From NCBI RefSeq assembly GCF_949628215.1, contig NC_134277.1, positions 122,180,963 through 122,244,962 on the forward strand: a stretch of 64,000 bases of DNA, in the 5' to 3' direction. Within the stretch, counting starts at the first letter, position 1, and every line of letters starts with the position of its first letter. This document shows, one piece after another, positions 28,043 to 40,900 of this stretch. The notes under the pieces are model-generated. The model was not told the DNA's origin. It saw only the letters and a list, made by a program, of their open reading frames with translations, and did not search any database. Origin of the DNA: Phalacrocorax aristotelis (lineage: Eukaryota; Chordata; Aves; Suliformes; Phalacrocoracidae). The position numbers and the translations under genes were made by a program.

Positions 28043-29032
28043 GTAAGTGTTACGTCCCCTACGCAACAAGCCTATAATGCTGTGATAAACCAAATCTCTT
28101 GCTCTTCAAAGTATTCGTTAATTCAGTATTTTATTTTTAAAAAATCCTCTCTATTATACAACGCAATCGGAGAGGTCTGTCTTGGCCTTCAGCCTAAAGC
28201 TGGATTCCAGTGCCCATAACTTGTATAAAGGTGTCTGGAGTGAAATCAGTGGTGGTGGCGACGCAATTTACACTTAGCATGTGGTGTTTATAATATAAAT
28301 ACAAGTGGCAGCTGGTGTAACTTGTGAAAATGTGGTGTTTGGAAAGGGCCTAAGCCAAAGACCATCAGTCCATATAAAAGTTACTGTTGGTTTTAGATTG
28401 ATCTTTTAGCTGTCCTATGTGGGTATCGCTTGTAGCCCAGATCAGTCCTTTTATGAGGCAACAAGGCTCAATGTTTTAATTGAGCCTTTCTGTCATTTAC
28501 TGTCCTGCTGTGTTCAATTTAATTATAGACAGGCAATTAACAGCATAGGTGGGAGAAAAAGTGAATGTTTTACTGAACTTACCCCGAAATCCAGCAACAG
28601 TAGGAAAAGGGAGTTTGCTGTTACATGGGTAATAACTGACCAGTTTTAAGCTATCTGAACTCTGCACTGACTGGACAAATCATGTAGGTTCACATGTACA
28701 CCTGCTCCGCAGACAATCTGTGCAAAGACAAGAGGCTGGTTGGCTTCAGGCATTGGGGAGGGGTGGTAGGGGGCTGGGGCAGCAGCCCTTGCTAGTTGTT
28801 TTTTTCTCTCATTACCCGCAGTACACGTACAGCAACGCTGTTGGGAGCTTGAATTTTTGTGTGTAGCCAGAAGTTATAGGTGTATCTACATTGTCTGTTA
28901 ATTCTGGGAAAGTCTGTGAACAGAGCAAGGTGAGGCCTGGACTTAAAAACCATTTCCATAGGTGCATCGAACACATCAACATCTAATGATTGTTGACTCT
29001 GTTTCTCTGTTTTTTTTTTTTTCCCTTTGCAG
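28043..29032 (+). other. CLC gene intron
   Basis: This 1.0-kb intron ends in a long T-rich tract before the acceptor (about 29,011-29,032). No other feature is recognised. Confidence 0.85.
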
Positions 29033-29208
29033 TTCTTTTGCCCAGCAGGTTCACCGTCTGGCTTGCCAGAAATCATTGGGTATTTGAATGGCACTTCTAT
29101 TCAACATCTTTTCAACATCAAGACCTTTTTAGGGACGTTTGTCTCATGCGTGCTGGCTGTAGCCTCTGGGCTTTTCTGTGGGCCAGAAGGTCCCATGATC
29201 CATTTGGG
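29033..29208 (+). CDS. CLC-6/7-like exon: anion selectivity filter and gating glutamate (helices D-F)
   Basis: This 176-base exon is entered in phase 0 and left in phase 2, with a poly-T acceptor at 29031-29032 and a gtaaga donor at 29209. It holds two CLC signature motifs. The first is PSGLPEIIGYLNGT, equivalent to GSGIPExKxYLNG, with the chloride-binding Ser kept but the first Gly replaced by Pro. The second is GLFCGPEGPMIHLG, equivalent to GKEGPMIH, with the gating Glu kept and Lys replaced by Pro. The GYLNGT context and GPMIH are closest to CLC-6, CLC-7 and plant CLCs. Conservation of the gating Glu favours a coupled Cl-/H+ exchanger. Confidence 0.96.
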
Positions 29209-31300
29209 GTAAGAAATAGCAGACAAAAGTTAAAGCTATCAGGCTGAGGGCATGGGTTTGCAATGTCTGTGTTGGTTGCAGCGCTGGCTTAAAAAACATC
29301 CTGTATTGGGAGCTCTTGTCACCTGTGATGCCCCCTCCTTTGCATTAGCACAACTATTCATGCCATGCAGTGAAGAAAAACATTTTTTCACTGTGTGTTT
29401 TAAATACTGGCTTCATTCCCTAGTACAATTCCCCGTGAGGCTCAGTAAGCAGTTATCTGGACAGCTGCTGTCAGTTTTGTTTCTGAAAAGCAACCTGTCC
29501 GGCAGCTATGGCCTGCCAGCTGCTTTGCATCTCATATAACTGCTTTTACCTATGCAAAGTCTGTATGAAAATAAAGCCAGTCTCAAGTGGCTGTGTACAA
29601 AAGGGGCAATAATTTTACAGCCAGTTGCAGAAGTGCTGTACGTGGCTGTGCGAGATGTGCAGTGCTGGACAGTCAGACCCTTGGGGTCCGTGTTTCTAGC
29701 TTAGAAACACAGCAGCTGCTGCTGGTGCCAGCTAAGGGTGACCATGAACACCGGCTGCTGCTTTGCACGCTCTGCAGATGGCAGATTGCAAGTCAGGCTG
29801 GAGCTGCTTGCTGTTCATGCGGTAGTGTAACACTATGTTTCCAGGTAGGAAAGGTAAATTTTATAGTCCTTTTGAAGGATAATGTTTTTATCCCCCCTTG
29901 CTATATACAAAGAAAGAGAATCCCTATCTCCCTATTGTGGTCTGGGGCCTTGTGAGAAGGGAAGAAGAGTGTTGCCCAGTCCTGCTCTGTAGGTCAGAGC
30001 GATTCATAAAATTTACTGTGTTGCAATACAGCCAAACCTAGTAACTGAAGGCCAGATTTTGGGCTTTTCTGTTTTAGTAAGTGACAGAATTTCCTTTATT
30101 CACTGTTTAGAGGAGAATCCTGCTGAGCTTTATTACCATTATTAAACCATATCTCTGCTAATATGATATAGATCAGCCTGGTTTGCTGTTTTATTTCTGG
30201 TCCATTTTGGTTTTGGAAAGTATTCAACCTCGAAGTTTGTTCTCTTCCTCCTCACTGCCCTGACCAAACCTATCCTCCTCCCCACCACCCTTTCACATTT
30301 TCTGTTACTCCATGGGTTTATTTTTATTTATTTATTTGCACAGAGGTGCAGCGCCCTAGGGGATGACTCAGATGTTCAAAAATAGGAGCACGTGGTTAGT
30401 CAGAGGCAGCCACAAACCTTCCAGACAATGATTACCAAGGTTTAGCTCTCCCTTTAGGTTTCTTTTGTTTTCTTTGCTTTCAGACATTTGTCTCCAGGAG
30501 CTCAGAGACTGCAGCTGTGATTTTTTTTTTAACCTTTGTGCTGGGTTGGTAACAGTGATGTATGAGCCAAAGAATTGAATCATATTTCCATGAAGAAAGT
30601 CAGCACAGTATTAACATGATGCCTTTTCAAAACACAGGAATTAAGAGCTAGTTTAATTTAATTTTGCTGGAACTCTCCACTATTTTTATTAAACATAAAC
30701 ACACGTAAGTTGCTAAAAGCCTCTGAGAGATTAGTTAAGGCTCCTAATTTAAGTCTTGTAGAAAAGTCTTCCAAGATTATACAATGAATAGACTTTTCAT
30801 TTCACTAAGGGTTTGGATTTTTTTTTTCCCCTTTTAAAATGTAGTTTGAAGTGCTGCCTGGGAACACACTGTAATAATTTAAATCATTACACATCTTCTG
30901 TTAGAAGTAGGGCTGTTCTGACTGCCATGATCATTAACCTGGGAACAGATGATTGAAATGATGAGCTATAGTCTGAAGTGACCACACTTGGGCAGACATT
31001 AACGTGCAGTTCTTCAAAAGGCATTTCATGGTCTATCATCACAACACCCCTTGCAAAAGAGACATTTAAGTCTCTGAGTCAAGGATCTGAAAGTCTTTAA
31101 TAGCCTCCTGCTTTATGTCAATGGGACTTTGCATATTTAAAAGATGTGTTCAATATTTTCCATGTTTAAATCTGTTGAAACCAATCTAGCTTTGCTGTTG
31201 CAAGCTGGCTAAGGCTCTGTCCTCCCCTGCCTTTAAACTGTGGCTGATCTATGAATAATTTATTGAAAGAGTGCTCTCAATTATACAACATCCCTTCTAG
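29209..31300 (+). other. CLC gene intron
   Basis: This 2.1-kb intron has a gtaaga donor and a tcccttctag acceptor. A short TTTA-rich tract lies near 30,315-30,340. I see no mobile element and no other coding sequence. Confidence 0.85.
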
Positions 31301-31393
31301 TGCTCTCCTGGGTTGTGGCCTGAGCCAGCTGCAGTCGGACACCCTTGGCATCCACCTCCCGATCTTCACCAAGTTTCGGAATTCAGTTGATAA
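31301..31393 (+). CDS. CLC-6/7-like exon: loop to helix G region
   Basis: This 93-base exon is entered and left in phase 2, with a tcccttctag acceptor and a gtaagt donor at 31394. It reads ALLGCGLSQLQSDTLGIHLP, then IFTKFRNSVD. It aligns with the CLC-6 stretch after GPMIHSG (VVGAGLPQFQS...FPYFRSDRDKRDF). The Lys of the following DKR motif is completed by the next exon. The exon is intact and fits both neighbours. Confidence 0.93.
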
Positions 31394-31581
31394 GTAAGTG
31401 ATGGGCAGAGCTGTGGGGCTCGGGGGAGGCCACCCCCCCGCCTGCCCTTGGCACCTCATGGGTGTCCGGTGAGTTGCTGGCGAGCCCATTGCATCTGGAA
31501 GGGAAATGAAGATGCCGCTCCTGCAGTCTTTCAGCATTCCTGCGGTTTGTCACTTTGGAATGGGGAAAAAGCCACCTGTTC

Positions 31582-31636
31582 TAATTAAAAAAAAAAAAAA
31601 GTTGTTTAATCAAACAACTTTAAAGTTCTTTAATTA
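31582..31636. repeat. Nested inverted repeat (hairpin-forming)
   Basis: The inner arms aaagttgttt (31598-31607) and aaacaacttt (31612-31621) are perfectly complementary around a 4-base loop. The outer arms taattaaa (31582-31589) and tttaatta (31629-31636) are also complementary. It is intronic, and its function is unknown. Confidence 0.6.
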
Positions 31637-32146
31637 AAAGAAAGTTTGCGAGTTGTTTTATTGCACAGTTGTGAAATAACGCATTAACACTGAAGACCTT
31701 TTCTCATTGCCTTCTGGGTTGTATAAGGAGGGAGAAAAATGCAGGATTTTTAGACATAGATTTATCTTCAAATTAACCATGCTGGCCCAGGAAAAAAGAG
31801 ATGATGGAGATTGCACAATGTGCACAGGGGCCCTTGCTTTATTTGTCTAGTTTTGAAAAAGTAAATTGTTTGTGACACTTTTTAAATCTGCCTCTTCTCT
31901 GCTCATGCATGTCTGTGAGAGAACTCTGGTAAGCTCTCTCTTGTGAACAGTTCTACTGAAATTAATGAGATTAGTTTCCAGAAAAAGAAATTACAAACTA
32001 GTTTATGACTTCTGGATGGGATTTATTGTCATGTTGACATACAAGCCCCTATACAATACTGTTTTTTTCTAAAGCAAGGAAAAAAACAGAGACCCTTATG
32101 TGTTAATTTGCTAAATAAACACAAAGAATTCACATGAACAGCCACT

Positions 32147-32172
32147 ATAGATACAGATACAGATACAGATAG
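32147..32172. repeat. Short ATACAG-type hexamer repeat
   Basis: About three to four tandem copies of gatacA-type hexamers occur, beginning atagatacagatacag. It is a small microsatellite inside an intron. Confidence 0.7.
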
Positions 32173-34169
32173 TGAACTATCTGTAGCTTAAAGAAAATCA
32201 AAAAGCACCAAAGGGAAGATATGGAATCTCTTTTGCCTTTAGCCTTTTAAGATCAATCGTTTAAATAAATCTGAGGCATGCTAGTTAAACAAAATGTTAG
32301 TCATGGAAGAAATCAGCAATTGTGGTAAGAGAAGCAGCAAGAACTTTTGTTTTTCTCTGCAGGATCCAGTTATAGTATAATTAGAAAGAAGTGTTAGCTT
32401 GCTGCCAGGAATCATCCTGGGCTGGACAGGTTGTGTGGAAGTCCCCTTCACAGAGAGGGTTGTTGGTGAGCAGCAGAGACAAATTTCAGCCTAAGTGAGA
32501 CCTTGCTTCATTACAAAGACCGGAATGAAAGATGACAACTTCCCCGGTATCTTTTGGAGTTACTAAGTAGGCACAAGTGATATATCCTCTCCAAGTACAG
32601 TCACAGGCAGAGCAGGAACTCAGCAAGTGTTAGGATGTTGAAGGATTTTAAGATGTCCCTCCATCGGGCAGCTGTAATTTCATCGTTCGTACTATTGGTG
32701 GGACACGTAGCGCGTACAACTGACTGGAGCAAGAAGTTGGAGGCATCCAAGCAAAGCTCGCCCCACTTTCACTGTGGCGTGCAGCACCTCTTGAGTTCCC
32801 TGCTGCTGGAAACAATGTCACTGTGAAGATACAACGTGTAAGTAAAAATCCATGCACAAGAGTGCCTAACAGCTTTTTTGAGTTGAGAACCATCAGATGT
32901 AAAGTTGCCTGTGTAGCTTTAGTTTAACAAAGCCTGTGGGCTTTGTTAAGGGCTTTAATACATGAACTCTCTGACATTTTTCCTTATTTCCTGTCCATCA
33001 TCCTTATTGCCACCCGTCTTTGTACTGACAAAATTTGCGTACACCACAGAAGAGACAAAAGGGCCCCCTAATATTTGGAGATGACTCTGATTTGTTTGGC
33101 TTTTTTTTTGCTGAGAACTTGGCATTTCTTAATATTAAAAATACTCAAGTGTTCTGTATACTTGTTGACTTGAGGTAGTACTGAATGCTCAGCATTTCTG
33201 CAAGTTATCCGTGAGGTCTCAGGTAGCACATCCAGAGGATGCAAGTTTCATAAGCCGGTGAGCGCTAGTTATTAGTGCATTATATGTGTCAGCATTACCC
33301 CAGGTTCCCTCACAAAGGCTGGACTTAACTCTAATTTTCCAAGGCAGAATTCGAGCATAATTTTATTTCCTCTTTCTATATCCTTCCCTTTGTTTTGCAC
33401 ACTGTGGCCTTCCTTAAAAACGTAACATTTGTCTGATGCAGGATGTTGTTTTCATATAACGAAATGGGTGCTTTGGAAAGAAAATTATGTTGTGTGTGGG
33501 AAAATAAATAATAATAAGTGTATAAAGGAAGACTGTCCATTAATATCTTTCTTTGCAACACTATAATTATTTTTCTTTCTTTCCTCTTTTTTTCTTTACT
33601 GGACCTGGCTCACAGTGCCGATCTCTGCCATTTGAGCTCCTAGTGCAGCTTACAGCAATGGAAATTTGTGGCTCTTTGGGGTGTATGTGAGCTGCACACC
33701 TTTGCAGGGAGGGAGACAGGGCATATATGTTCCCTCTGGATTTCTCAGACGTTTACAGACTGAGCCTACAGGTTCTGAGACTGTACTGTCATTCTCTAGT
33801 GAATCCCAAACTTCCTTACCTTTTTCCCCTGCATTATTTCACCCCTGTGACTGCACTGCTTCCAGGGTGTGGAGTGACACGTCCACCTGGCGTTAGTTGG
33901 CACTAGTTCAGCAGCTCACTGGCATGGCATGGTGGTCCCCAAGCAATGTTATAGGATTGAGGGTTTTGTCAAGGCCAGAGGTCAAGACAGACAGATCTGA
34001 ACTCAAATCCTAGAGATGCAAGGCACTATATATAACCCAAAAAGAAACCAGCAGGTCTCTAAATTCAGCCCCATAAACGCAGTTTTGGCAGGAAGTGATG
34101 TTTATGGAGGTTTTTTATTTTTGTTTTCCATCCTTGTTACCTGACTTTTGACTCTTCTGTCTGTTGCAG

Positions 34170-34413
34170 GCGCAGTTTCATTACAGCTGGCGCGGGAGCA
34201 GGGATAGCTTCGGTATTTCGTGCCCCCATTGGTGGGCTCTTGTTCACGTTAGAAGAAGTGTCTTCGTTCTGGGACATCAGGCTGGCCTGGCAAACCTTCT
34301 TCTGCTGCTTGATGGCTACCTTCACCACGGATTTACTGTCCTCTTCTCTCTATGGATTTGTTTACAGAGGTCATTTTGGATTTTTTGAAGCAGAGAAAAG
34401 AATTATATTTTGG
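34170..34413 (+). CDS. CLC-6/7-like exon: helices G-J with the proton glutamate
   Basis: This 244-base exon is entered in phase 2 and left in phase 0, with a ctgttgcag acceptor at 34169 and a gtatgt donor at 34414. The translation RSFITAGAGAGIASVFRAPI, then GGLLFTLEEVSSFWD, is a textbook CLC helix G/H block. It corresponds to [36 protein letters not shown] in CLC-6. The Glu-Glu pair includes the internal proton glutamate found in exchangers and absent from plain channels. The Arg in FRAPIGG is the form seen in plant CLCs. A hydrophobic helix (FFCCLMATFTTDLLSSSLYG) follows. Confidence 0.96.
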
Positions 34414-37400
34414 GTATGTACTGTGTGGGAGGAGATAGATACAGGGTTTTAGGCTTGTCTCTTTCAGCATTGTTGCTGGGGGAGTAGTGGGGAAGGGGGA
34501 CCGAGAAAGGGAAAGGATGGTACATGTACAATTATCAGATCAGTGGATATGGAAGCCTTCTCGTTTTACATCTGGTAATCACTTAGATACAACACAGGGT
34601 TGTTTTGTTCTGAATTAAAGTGAAAAAATAGATAAAGCAGCTAATGTTTGCTTATTAGCTAATCCTATAAGGTATTAAGATAACTTTATTGGGGCTTGAT
34701 AGGAGAGGGATACTTTGAAGTAAGAGAAAAAGCAAAGGAGCTCTTAAATAGGGTGTCCTCTCCTTCCATAGTTGGCTTGAGCTCTCTGTTGTTGCTGCAG
34801 GCAGGCATTGCTGTACTGTGCTCCTGTTCCTTGGTGCTTACAGATTAAACATATGAAAACATATAACCACTGTTTGTTCCTGGTTGCACAACAGAGGTGA
34901 CCTTCAGCCTCAGCTACCTTTACTTTATTCTTTCCAGCACAACATAGCCTTGATCTTTGAGTTTTACCTTGTGTCCACCTAAAAATAGTTGCTTTTATTG
35001 TAATGTCTTTTGCTCATTTTTATTGCAAGATGTTTCAATAGCAACGTGCAAGTATCACAGTCTTCTCTTCTACTTGCCTAAATACCCTTCTTTGCGTTTG
35101 ACTTGAAGATCAGGTAGAGAGCTAGAAATAAACCCCTGGTCTTCTGAACCCCAGTCCACTTTTTGCTACTAAGTAAATTTTTCCTAATATAATTTCCCGA
35201 TTTCTGAATTTCTTCTGGCTTGTATCTCTCGAGCAATGCAGAAACCAGAGATTATGGTATTTTCCACATGTAGGCATTACCTTGGTTGTGAAAATGGACA
35301 AATTTTTTTTGTGTGCATGCTGCCTGATGTAATGATTTTGCATATACTATGCAAAAGTATTGGGCGTATATTTGCTTTACCACAAGTTTAGCTGGGGCAA
35401 ATGGAGAAGACATTGGTTTTCAACCCAAATCCTTTTTGTGGACCAACTCATAGTGCAGTCCCCCAAACAGTTGCAGTGACACAACCAAGAAGATAAAAAA
35501 AGACTACTCAGACAGGAAGAGGTCAGGCCTTCTGAAGCCAGATTCATTGCTGAAGCCAAAGTATTGTGTAATGAACACCCGCATGCATAGGGGAGAGTGG
35601 ATTCACTTCAATTGCTATTTTACAATAAGCATTGCTCTTTTAACACTCCTTTCAGGATGTTTTCTGAAAAGAGCAGTGGATTCTGTCTCCTTCTATCTTC
35701 TCTTAGTGTCATTAGAGGGAAAAGTGAGCTAAAATTATTATCAACATGACTTCTGTCAGGGTTCAATAGTTTTTGGCTTTCAGTGTGGTACAAGTAACCA
35801 GAAATGTTTTCATTTCACTGAACACGGGGCTCGGGAAATTTTCTTCTTTCATCTTTTGTGGCATTAACCAACACAGTTTACAGTGGATAAACTCTGAGTT
35901 GAAAGTTTGTGGGTTATGTTTCTCAAGGAAACTATTTGTTTTCTTTAGTTTCATTCTACCTAGCGTAATGTTATAAGGGGAATTTATTGTACTCCAGAGC
36001 ATGAGATTTTCAGGAAACTTCACTTTATTTTTACACAGACCATTGGATTATTTGTAAAGGTGAAACTTGCTCTGTAGGTAACAGATTTTTCTTGATGACT
36101 GGCCAAAGCCTGTGGTTGTTACTACAACAAAAACAAACAATACACTGTGCCACCTTTCGTTGCCAGTGTGTGGAGCACTTGCTTGACTTTACCTTTATTG
36201 CCCACACATGCAGTGTAATGTACAAATATTACTTTAAAACAAACATCTTATTTCCCTTAGGAAAAATGGAGGTGGGGAGAGAAAACAATAAAACCATGTA
36301 TGTCCATTTTCAATTTTTGTGCTGGATTGGAATTAAGTAAAATATATTGCAAGATATTTAGATCCTGCAGTAAATAAAGCAGATTTTTTTCCACTTCAAA
36401 TTAAGCTACTTCTCTCAAATTTCAATATCTTAAACATTAGATTGCTTTAAATCCTTTGGAAAAGGATGGATTTTGTTGCAGCTATTGGTAGAAATACCAT
36501 TCTTAAAGTTTTGCTTAGTATATAGAGTACCTACATATGTGATGGTTGTAGTCTTGATTATAAGGTACGATACACCTCAAGTCTCTCCCTACTCCCTGTG
36601 AGTGTACCCTGCAGGCGGTGGGCTTCTTGTGCCTGGCAGTGGCTGCTGGGATTTTCCCTCTTCCAGGCCTGGTTTCTCAGCCTGCAGTACCCTATGGACC
36701 AACTCTTCAAGTCTGGCTGAATTTTGACCCTGGCATTCCCCCTCTCAGGAAATACCACCAGTGTTTAGTACTGCCACCCGGTGGATTTGTAAAAGTCTAG
36801 GTTAGTGGTAGCAAGAGGAAGAATAAGGTTCAGGGTCAAGAAGAAGAGGAGGAAGAAAAAAAGCGTTTGAACGATAAGAGGGCCTGTGCACTTGCTCAGG
36901 CAATTTAAGGAAGTCTGACAGTGTCGCCTATCTGCTACCCCCAAGATTATACCGGTTTAGGTTTTTTTTGCAAGCAACCCTTGACCTGTGCCCTTACTGC
37001 TTCTTGCCAGGTAGCTTTTTGAGCATTTAATGATCTCTTACTCTGTCCAGATCCTAAACTTGACAAAAAGCTATGTAACTCTAAACCTGGGCTAAGGCAA
37101 TAATATTCTCACAGCTTTCAATAGATAGGCACGGATCTGTTGACCTTTTCCTGTTGGCTGGAAGATAAATCATGATATTGCTCTCATCTTTGCTGCCTGT
37201 TGAGGAATCAAGCAGAAAGTTCAATTAATATTCCAGCTGCCAGATTATAGTCTGTGTTTGTGATTTGTTGTTTTGCTAGTTGTTCCAGATCAGCATCAAT
37301 TTTCAGTTTTACTTAAATAATTTTACTTATAAATGATCTCAATGACATGGATGCAGGTTGACACTTAATAAATGAACTTTCCCAAATTATGATGTACATA

Positions 37401-37778
37401 TAGACACAGTGAGCAAAGCTCTGGTTCAGCAGTCTTTTGAAGTGTTCATTAGGGCCAATATTTGTCATGTTGTTTGGATGCAACCTGAAGTGCTCAGTGC
37501 TTGTGGTAACTGCTGTGCGTCATAGAGGTTTCTGCTATGTGTGCCAACACCAGTGTCTACCTGCTGGTTCCAATCCTGTGAGGTGTGCAAGAAGAGTATA
37601 CCATCTCTCATGAGATCAGCTTTAAATTAATTAGCTGAGCTCCCTAAACCACAAGGAAAGATTTATTTCCTGTATGGAAATTACTTTGTGGTATCAGGTT
37701 TTGTAAGAGAGGGTGCAATATTTCGTGTCACTGGCAGGATGCTCAGAATATTTTTTTTTTCTCCTTTCTTTGACTTAG
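34414..37778 (+). other. CLC gene intron
   Basis: This 3.4-kb intron has a gtatgt donor and an acceptor ending gacttag after a T-rich tract. I see no identifiable repeat family or gene. Confidence 0.85.
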
Positions 37779-37973
37779 GTTAAGAACTTGCTGGATATGA
37801 ATGTCTTGGCCTTCGTTCCGACCATCTTCCTTGGAATGCTTGGTGGTCTTCTGGGAGCACTTTTTGTTTCCCTAAATATAAAGATTAATAAATTACGTAT
37901 GCAGTTCTTTAATTCAATTCCAAAATTATCCCTTAGAAAAACAAGCAAGCTATTGGAAACTGTGCTCATCCTT
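37779..37973 (+). CDS. CLC-6/7-like exon: helix J-K region
   Basis: This exon has 65 codons and is phase 0 at both ends. The acceptor ends gacttag at 37778 and the donor gtaagt begins at 37974. It reads VKNLLDMNVLAFVPTIFLGM, then LGGLLGALFVSLNIKINKLR, then a basic linker ending KTSKLLETVLIL. It aligns with the CLC-6 block VVMGVIGGLLGATFNCLNKRLAKYRM...VRVLESLLVSLV, including the GGLLGALF motif. Confidence 0.95.
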
Positions 37974-40900
37974 GTAAGTAAATAATACAGTTCTCTTGAT
38001 TGTATAATATTTACAATGGCTAATGAGGGGAGGTCATAAATTGGATGGTTGGAAGAGTGGATCTCACCTGCTGGTACTTGATAATGTGCAACAAGAATGC
38101 AGCAAACGTGGATTTCCGAAGTATATATAGGTATTTAATGTTGGTGGGTATATAAGAATGGAGAAGACACGTTTCAGTTTGGTTTTTTTTGTTTTGTTTT
38201 TTAATGCTTGAAGTATTTCACCTGTAGAGTTGCTCTCCCACTGCTGCTCTACTCTGATGACGCTACCTCAACTTAGTGACATGTAGCAGTTATGTTGGTA
38301 TGCTTTTGCGTTTATTTGCAGTCTATGGAGGGCTGTCACTAGTAGATTTCATCCATCTTTCTCCATTTTTCGTTGCTAGTGATTGATCCTCTCATTACCC
38401 CACACAGCTTGCTCATGTACCAGAACCAGGCAGACATTCTCCTCCACACCTCTGCACCTGGGCACTTTTTCAGCTGTTACCTTGGAAAGAACAATTAGGA
38501 GACTATTACCATAACCATATGTATTTTTGCCTCAAGACAACAAAGGAGATCTCTGTCTGTTGAAAAGAACAGATGAATGAAGAATAAATGTTGTAGAGGG
38601 TTTAAAAGTTATGGATAGGTACAGATAACTTTCTGGAGCTGACTATATACCTGGAGTCAGCTATCCCTTGTTGTTAGTGATGGAGGTCAGCCTGGAGCCT
38701 CAGATGTCCTGATAAGGCATGACGGGGCCATTTTACCTCTAGGCTTTGGAGTTTCCATTTGGCATTGTAAGGCTTTGGGGAGGGTCTTGCCATTGGAGTG
38801 AAAAAGGGTATAGACAAAAAGTTCCCATATTTTGAACATTTTCATAATTTTCAATCTTATGCTTTGGTTATAACTTAAGTTTGTTGTTAAATGTGGAGGA
38901 AGGAAACCTTCAGAGCTTTTCTGCTGCACTCCTGGTCAACTGTGCAAATTTGTGTTTCTCTGCAAGTTTCTCTAGTGAATACCTGCTTGTCATAACTTTT
39001 GGGGTTTTTCCCACCATTTTAAGGAAGTCTTTCTGAGGAATTTTCAGACCTTTTTAAGCATTGAGATGACCTTTAGGGAAATCAGTGCACACCAAAGCCC
39101 CTTTCTTCTGCCCTCTCTTAGGCAGATTTGCCAATATATTTTATGTATGCTATGTATATTTTTTAATATACATACTATTATATACTTTCCCTTCCTTCCC
39201 CCCTGGAGAGAGGATTGCTCAATTTTAGACCAAAGGGTTGGCCATATAGATGCTCTCCTCCCATCAACCCAGACATGCTTCAGCAGCCTGTACTCCGAGC
39301 CAACAAAAGGATGTAAACTTTAGGGAAAAGCAGTCACCTTGGTTCGCATCAGCACTTGGGTGATACTGGGAGGAAAAAAAATAATATTTAAAATCTGAAA
39401 AGGGAAACTTGGAGCTACAAGTGTGAATACCCATAGGTTGGGGCACAACCTCTGCAAGCTGTCCACAGATTGGTACAGAGATGCGCATGTTTCCCATAGG
39501 TTGCACGATTTTTCCTCTCCGTAGGGTCAGAAAGAGTGCGTTTCATTTAGCCCTTGAAAGCTGTGCATGCTATGGCAGTCCAATTCCTCCTCCTCTGCCT
39601 AGTCTCACTCGTCGCTCAGAGCAGCATCCTGCTTGTTGGGTTCTCTGTTGGCACATCAGGGGTGAAATCTGACCTCTGGTAAGAGGAGGAGGAGGAGGTG
39701 GGATCCCTGTGAATGGACTGTGCTAGAGCAGGCCCATGCCATTGAGGACAACTGGATTTTAGCTCCTGTTAGGAGCAGGATGTCAGCTTTTCAGTTTGCA
39801 GCTGTTTGGTCAGCACCTCGCTGAGGGAAGACACCTTGGGGAAGCTCACTTGAAGCTTTTTGCTTCCATGTTTGAAGGAGGGGGTAGGGAAAATGGGTTT
39901 TCTCAGCTCTTGGAAGAGTCCTTCCACTGCCCAGCCTTCTTTTGGTTTGCTACAGATTTGCTCCCAGGTCTTGCAAAGAATTTGGGACTTTGTGCTGTTA
40001 AGCACTGCAGTGAGACATTCTAACAAAAATCCACTTTTCAAACAGCAGGATGAGGAGTAGTGTCCCATGTGTGACTCCTATTAGTCCGGTGTAAAATCCG
40101 TGGCTTCCAAAGGACCTCCATTTAAGAGAGGTCAGGTTTGTAACAATTACTTTTTTAACAATTTAGAGCCAGAGCTGTGTGTTTGACAGCCGCTTCCGCA
40201 ACTATTGGGAAAGGTTTGGCTTTCTCATAGTACATTACAAAAACCTTGCATCAACTACTTAAACAAATAAAACCCACACAGTTCCTTATTACTTTTTTTT
40301 TGGGGAAAAAAAAAAACCAACCCAAACAAGCCGCAACATAAGCCAGCAAGACCCGGTGTGTGAAAAGATACTGTAGGATTAAACCTAAGATCAGCTAGCA
40401 AAGATTTAGTGTCAGATGTAAAGGAAACGCCTCCTAGGAGTTATTTTAGATTGTTTAGGAGTGGTGCCTTACTGACTCCAAAAGTTCATGGAGCAGTTAG
40501 CACCTTGCCAGATCATACCTGAAACTGGGAGAACAGTATGTGTTTTGTAGGGCTGTAGTGCTTACAAGAGCTTTTCTGTTTATATATTTTTGTATTCATC
40601 CTTTGATTTTTTTTTTTAAATACTGTTTTGTTTTTTTTAATTGACTTTGTAGCATGAACTCTTATTCAGACTGTTTTTCCTTTTTATTAGCTCTAGGAGA
40701 TCCTGCTCAGGTCACAGTCCTTATTTTATTATAACTTGGCAAAAAAAGGGCAGGAAATAAACTGTTTGATGTGAGAGAGAACCATACAATTTATATATTT
40801 TTTTTTTTAATAAACTCACATAATCAGGCAACTGAAAGAAACTATGTCACAGTGACTTTAACCAAAAATAATCTTGTATAAAACAATCTGCATTTAAACT

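Larger units (their letters stand above)
31394..34169 (+). other. CLC gene intron
   Basis: This 2.8-kb intron contains a nested palindrome at 31582-31636 and a short gatacagatacag repeat at 32147-32172. Open frames here are short and unsupported. Confidence 0.85.
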
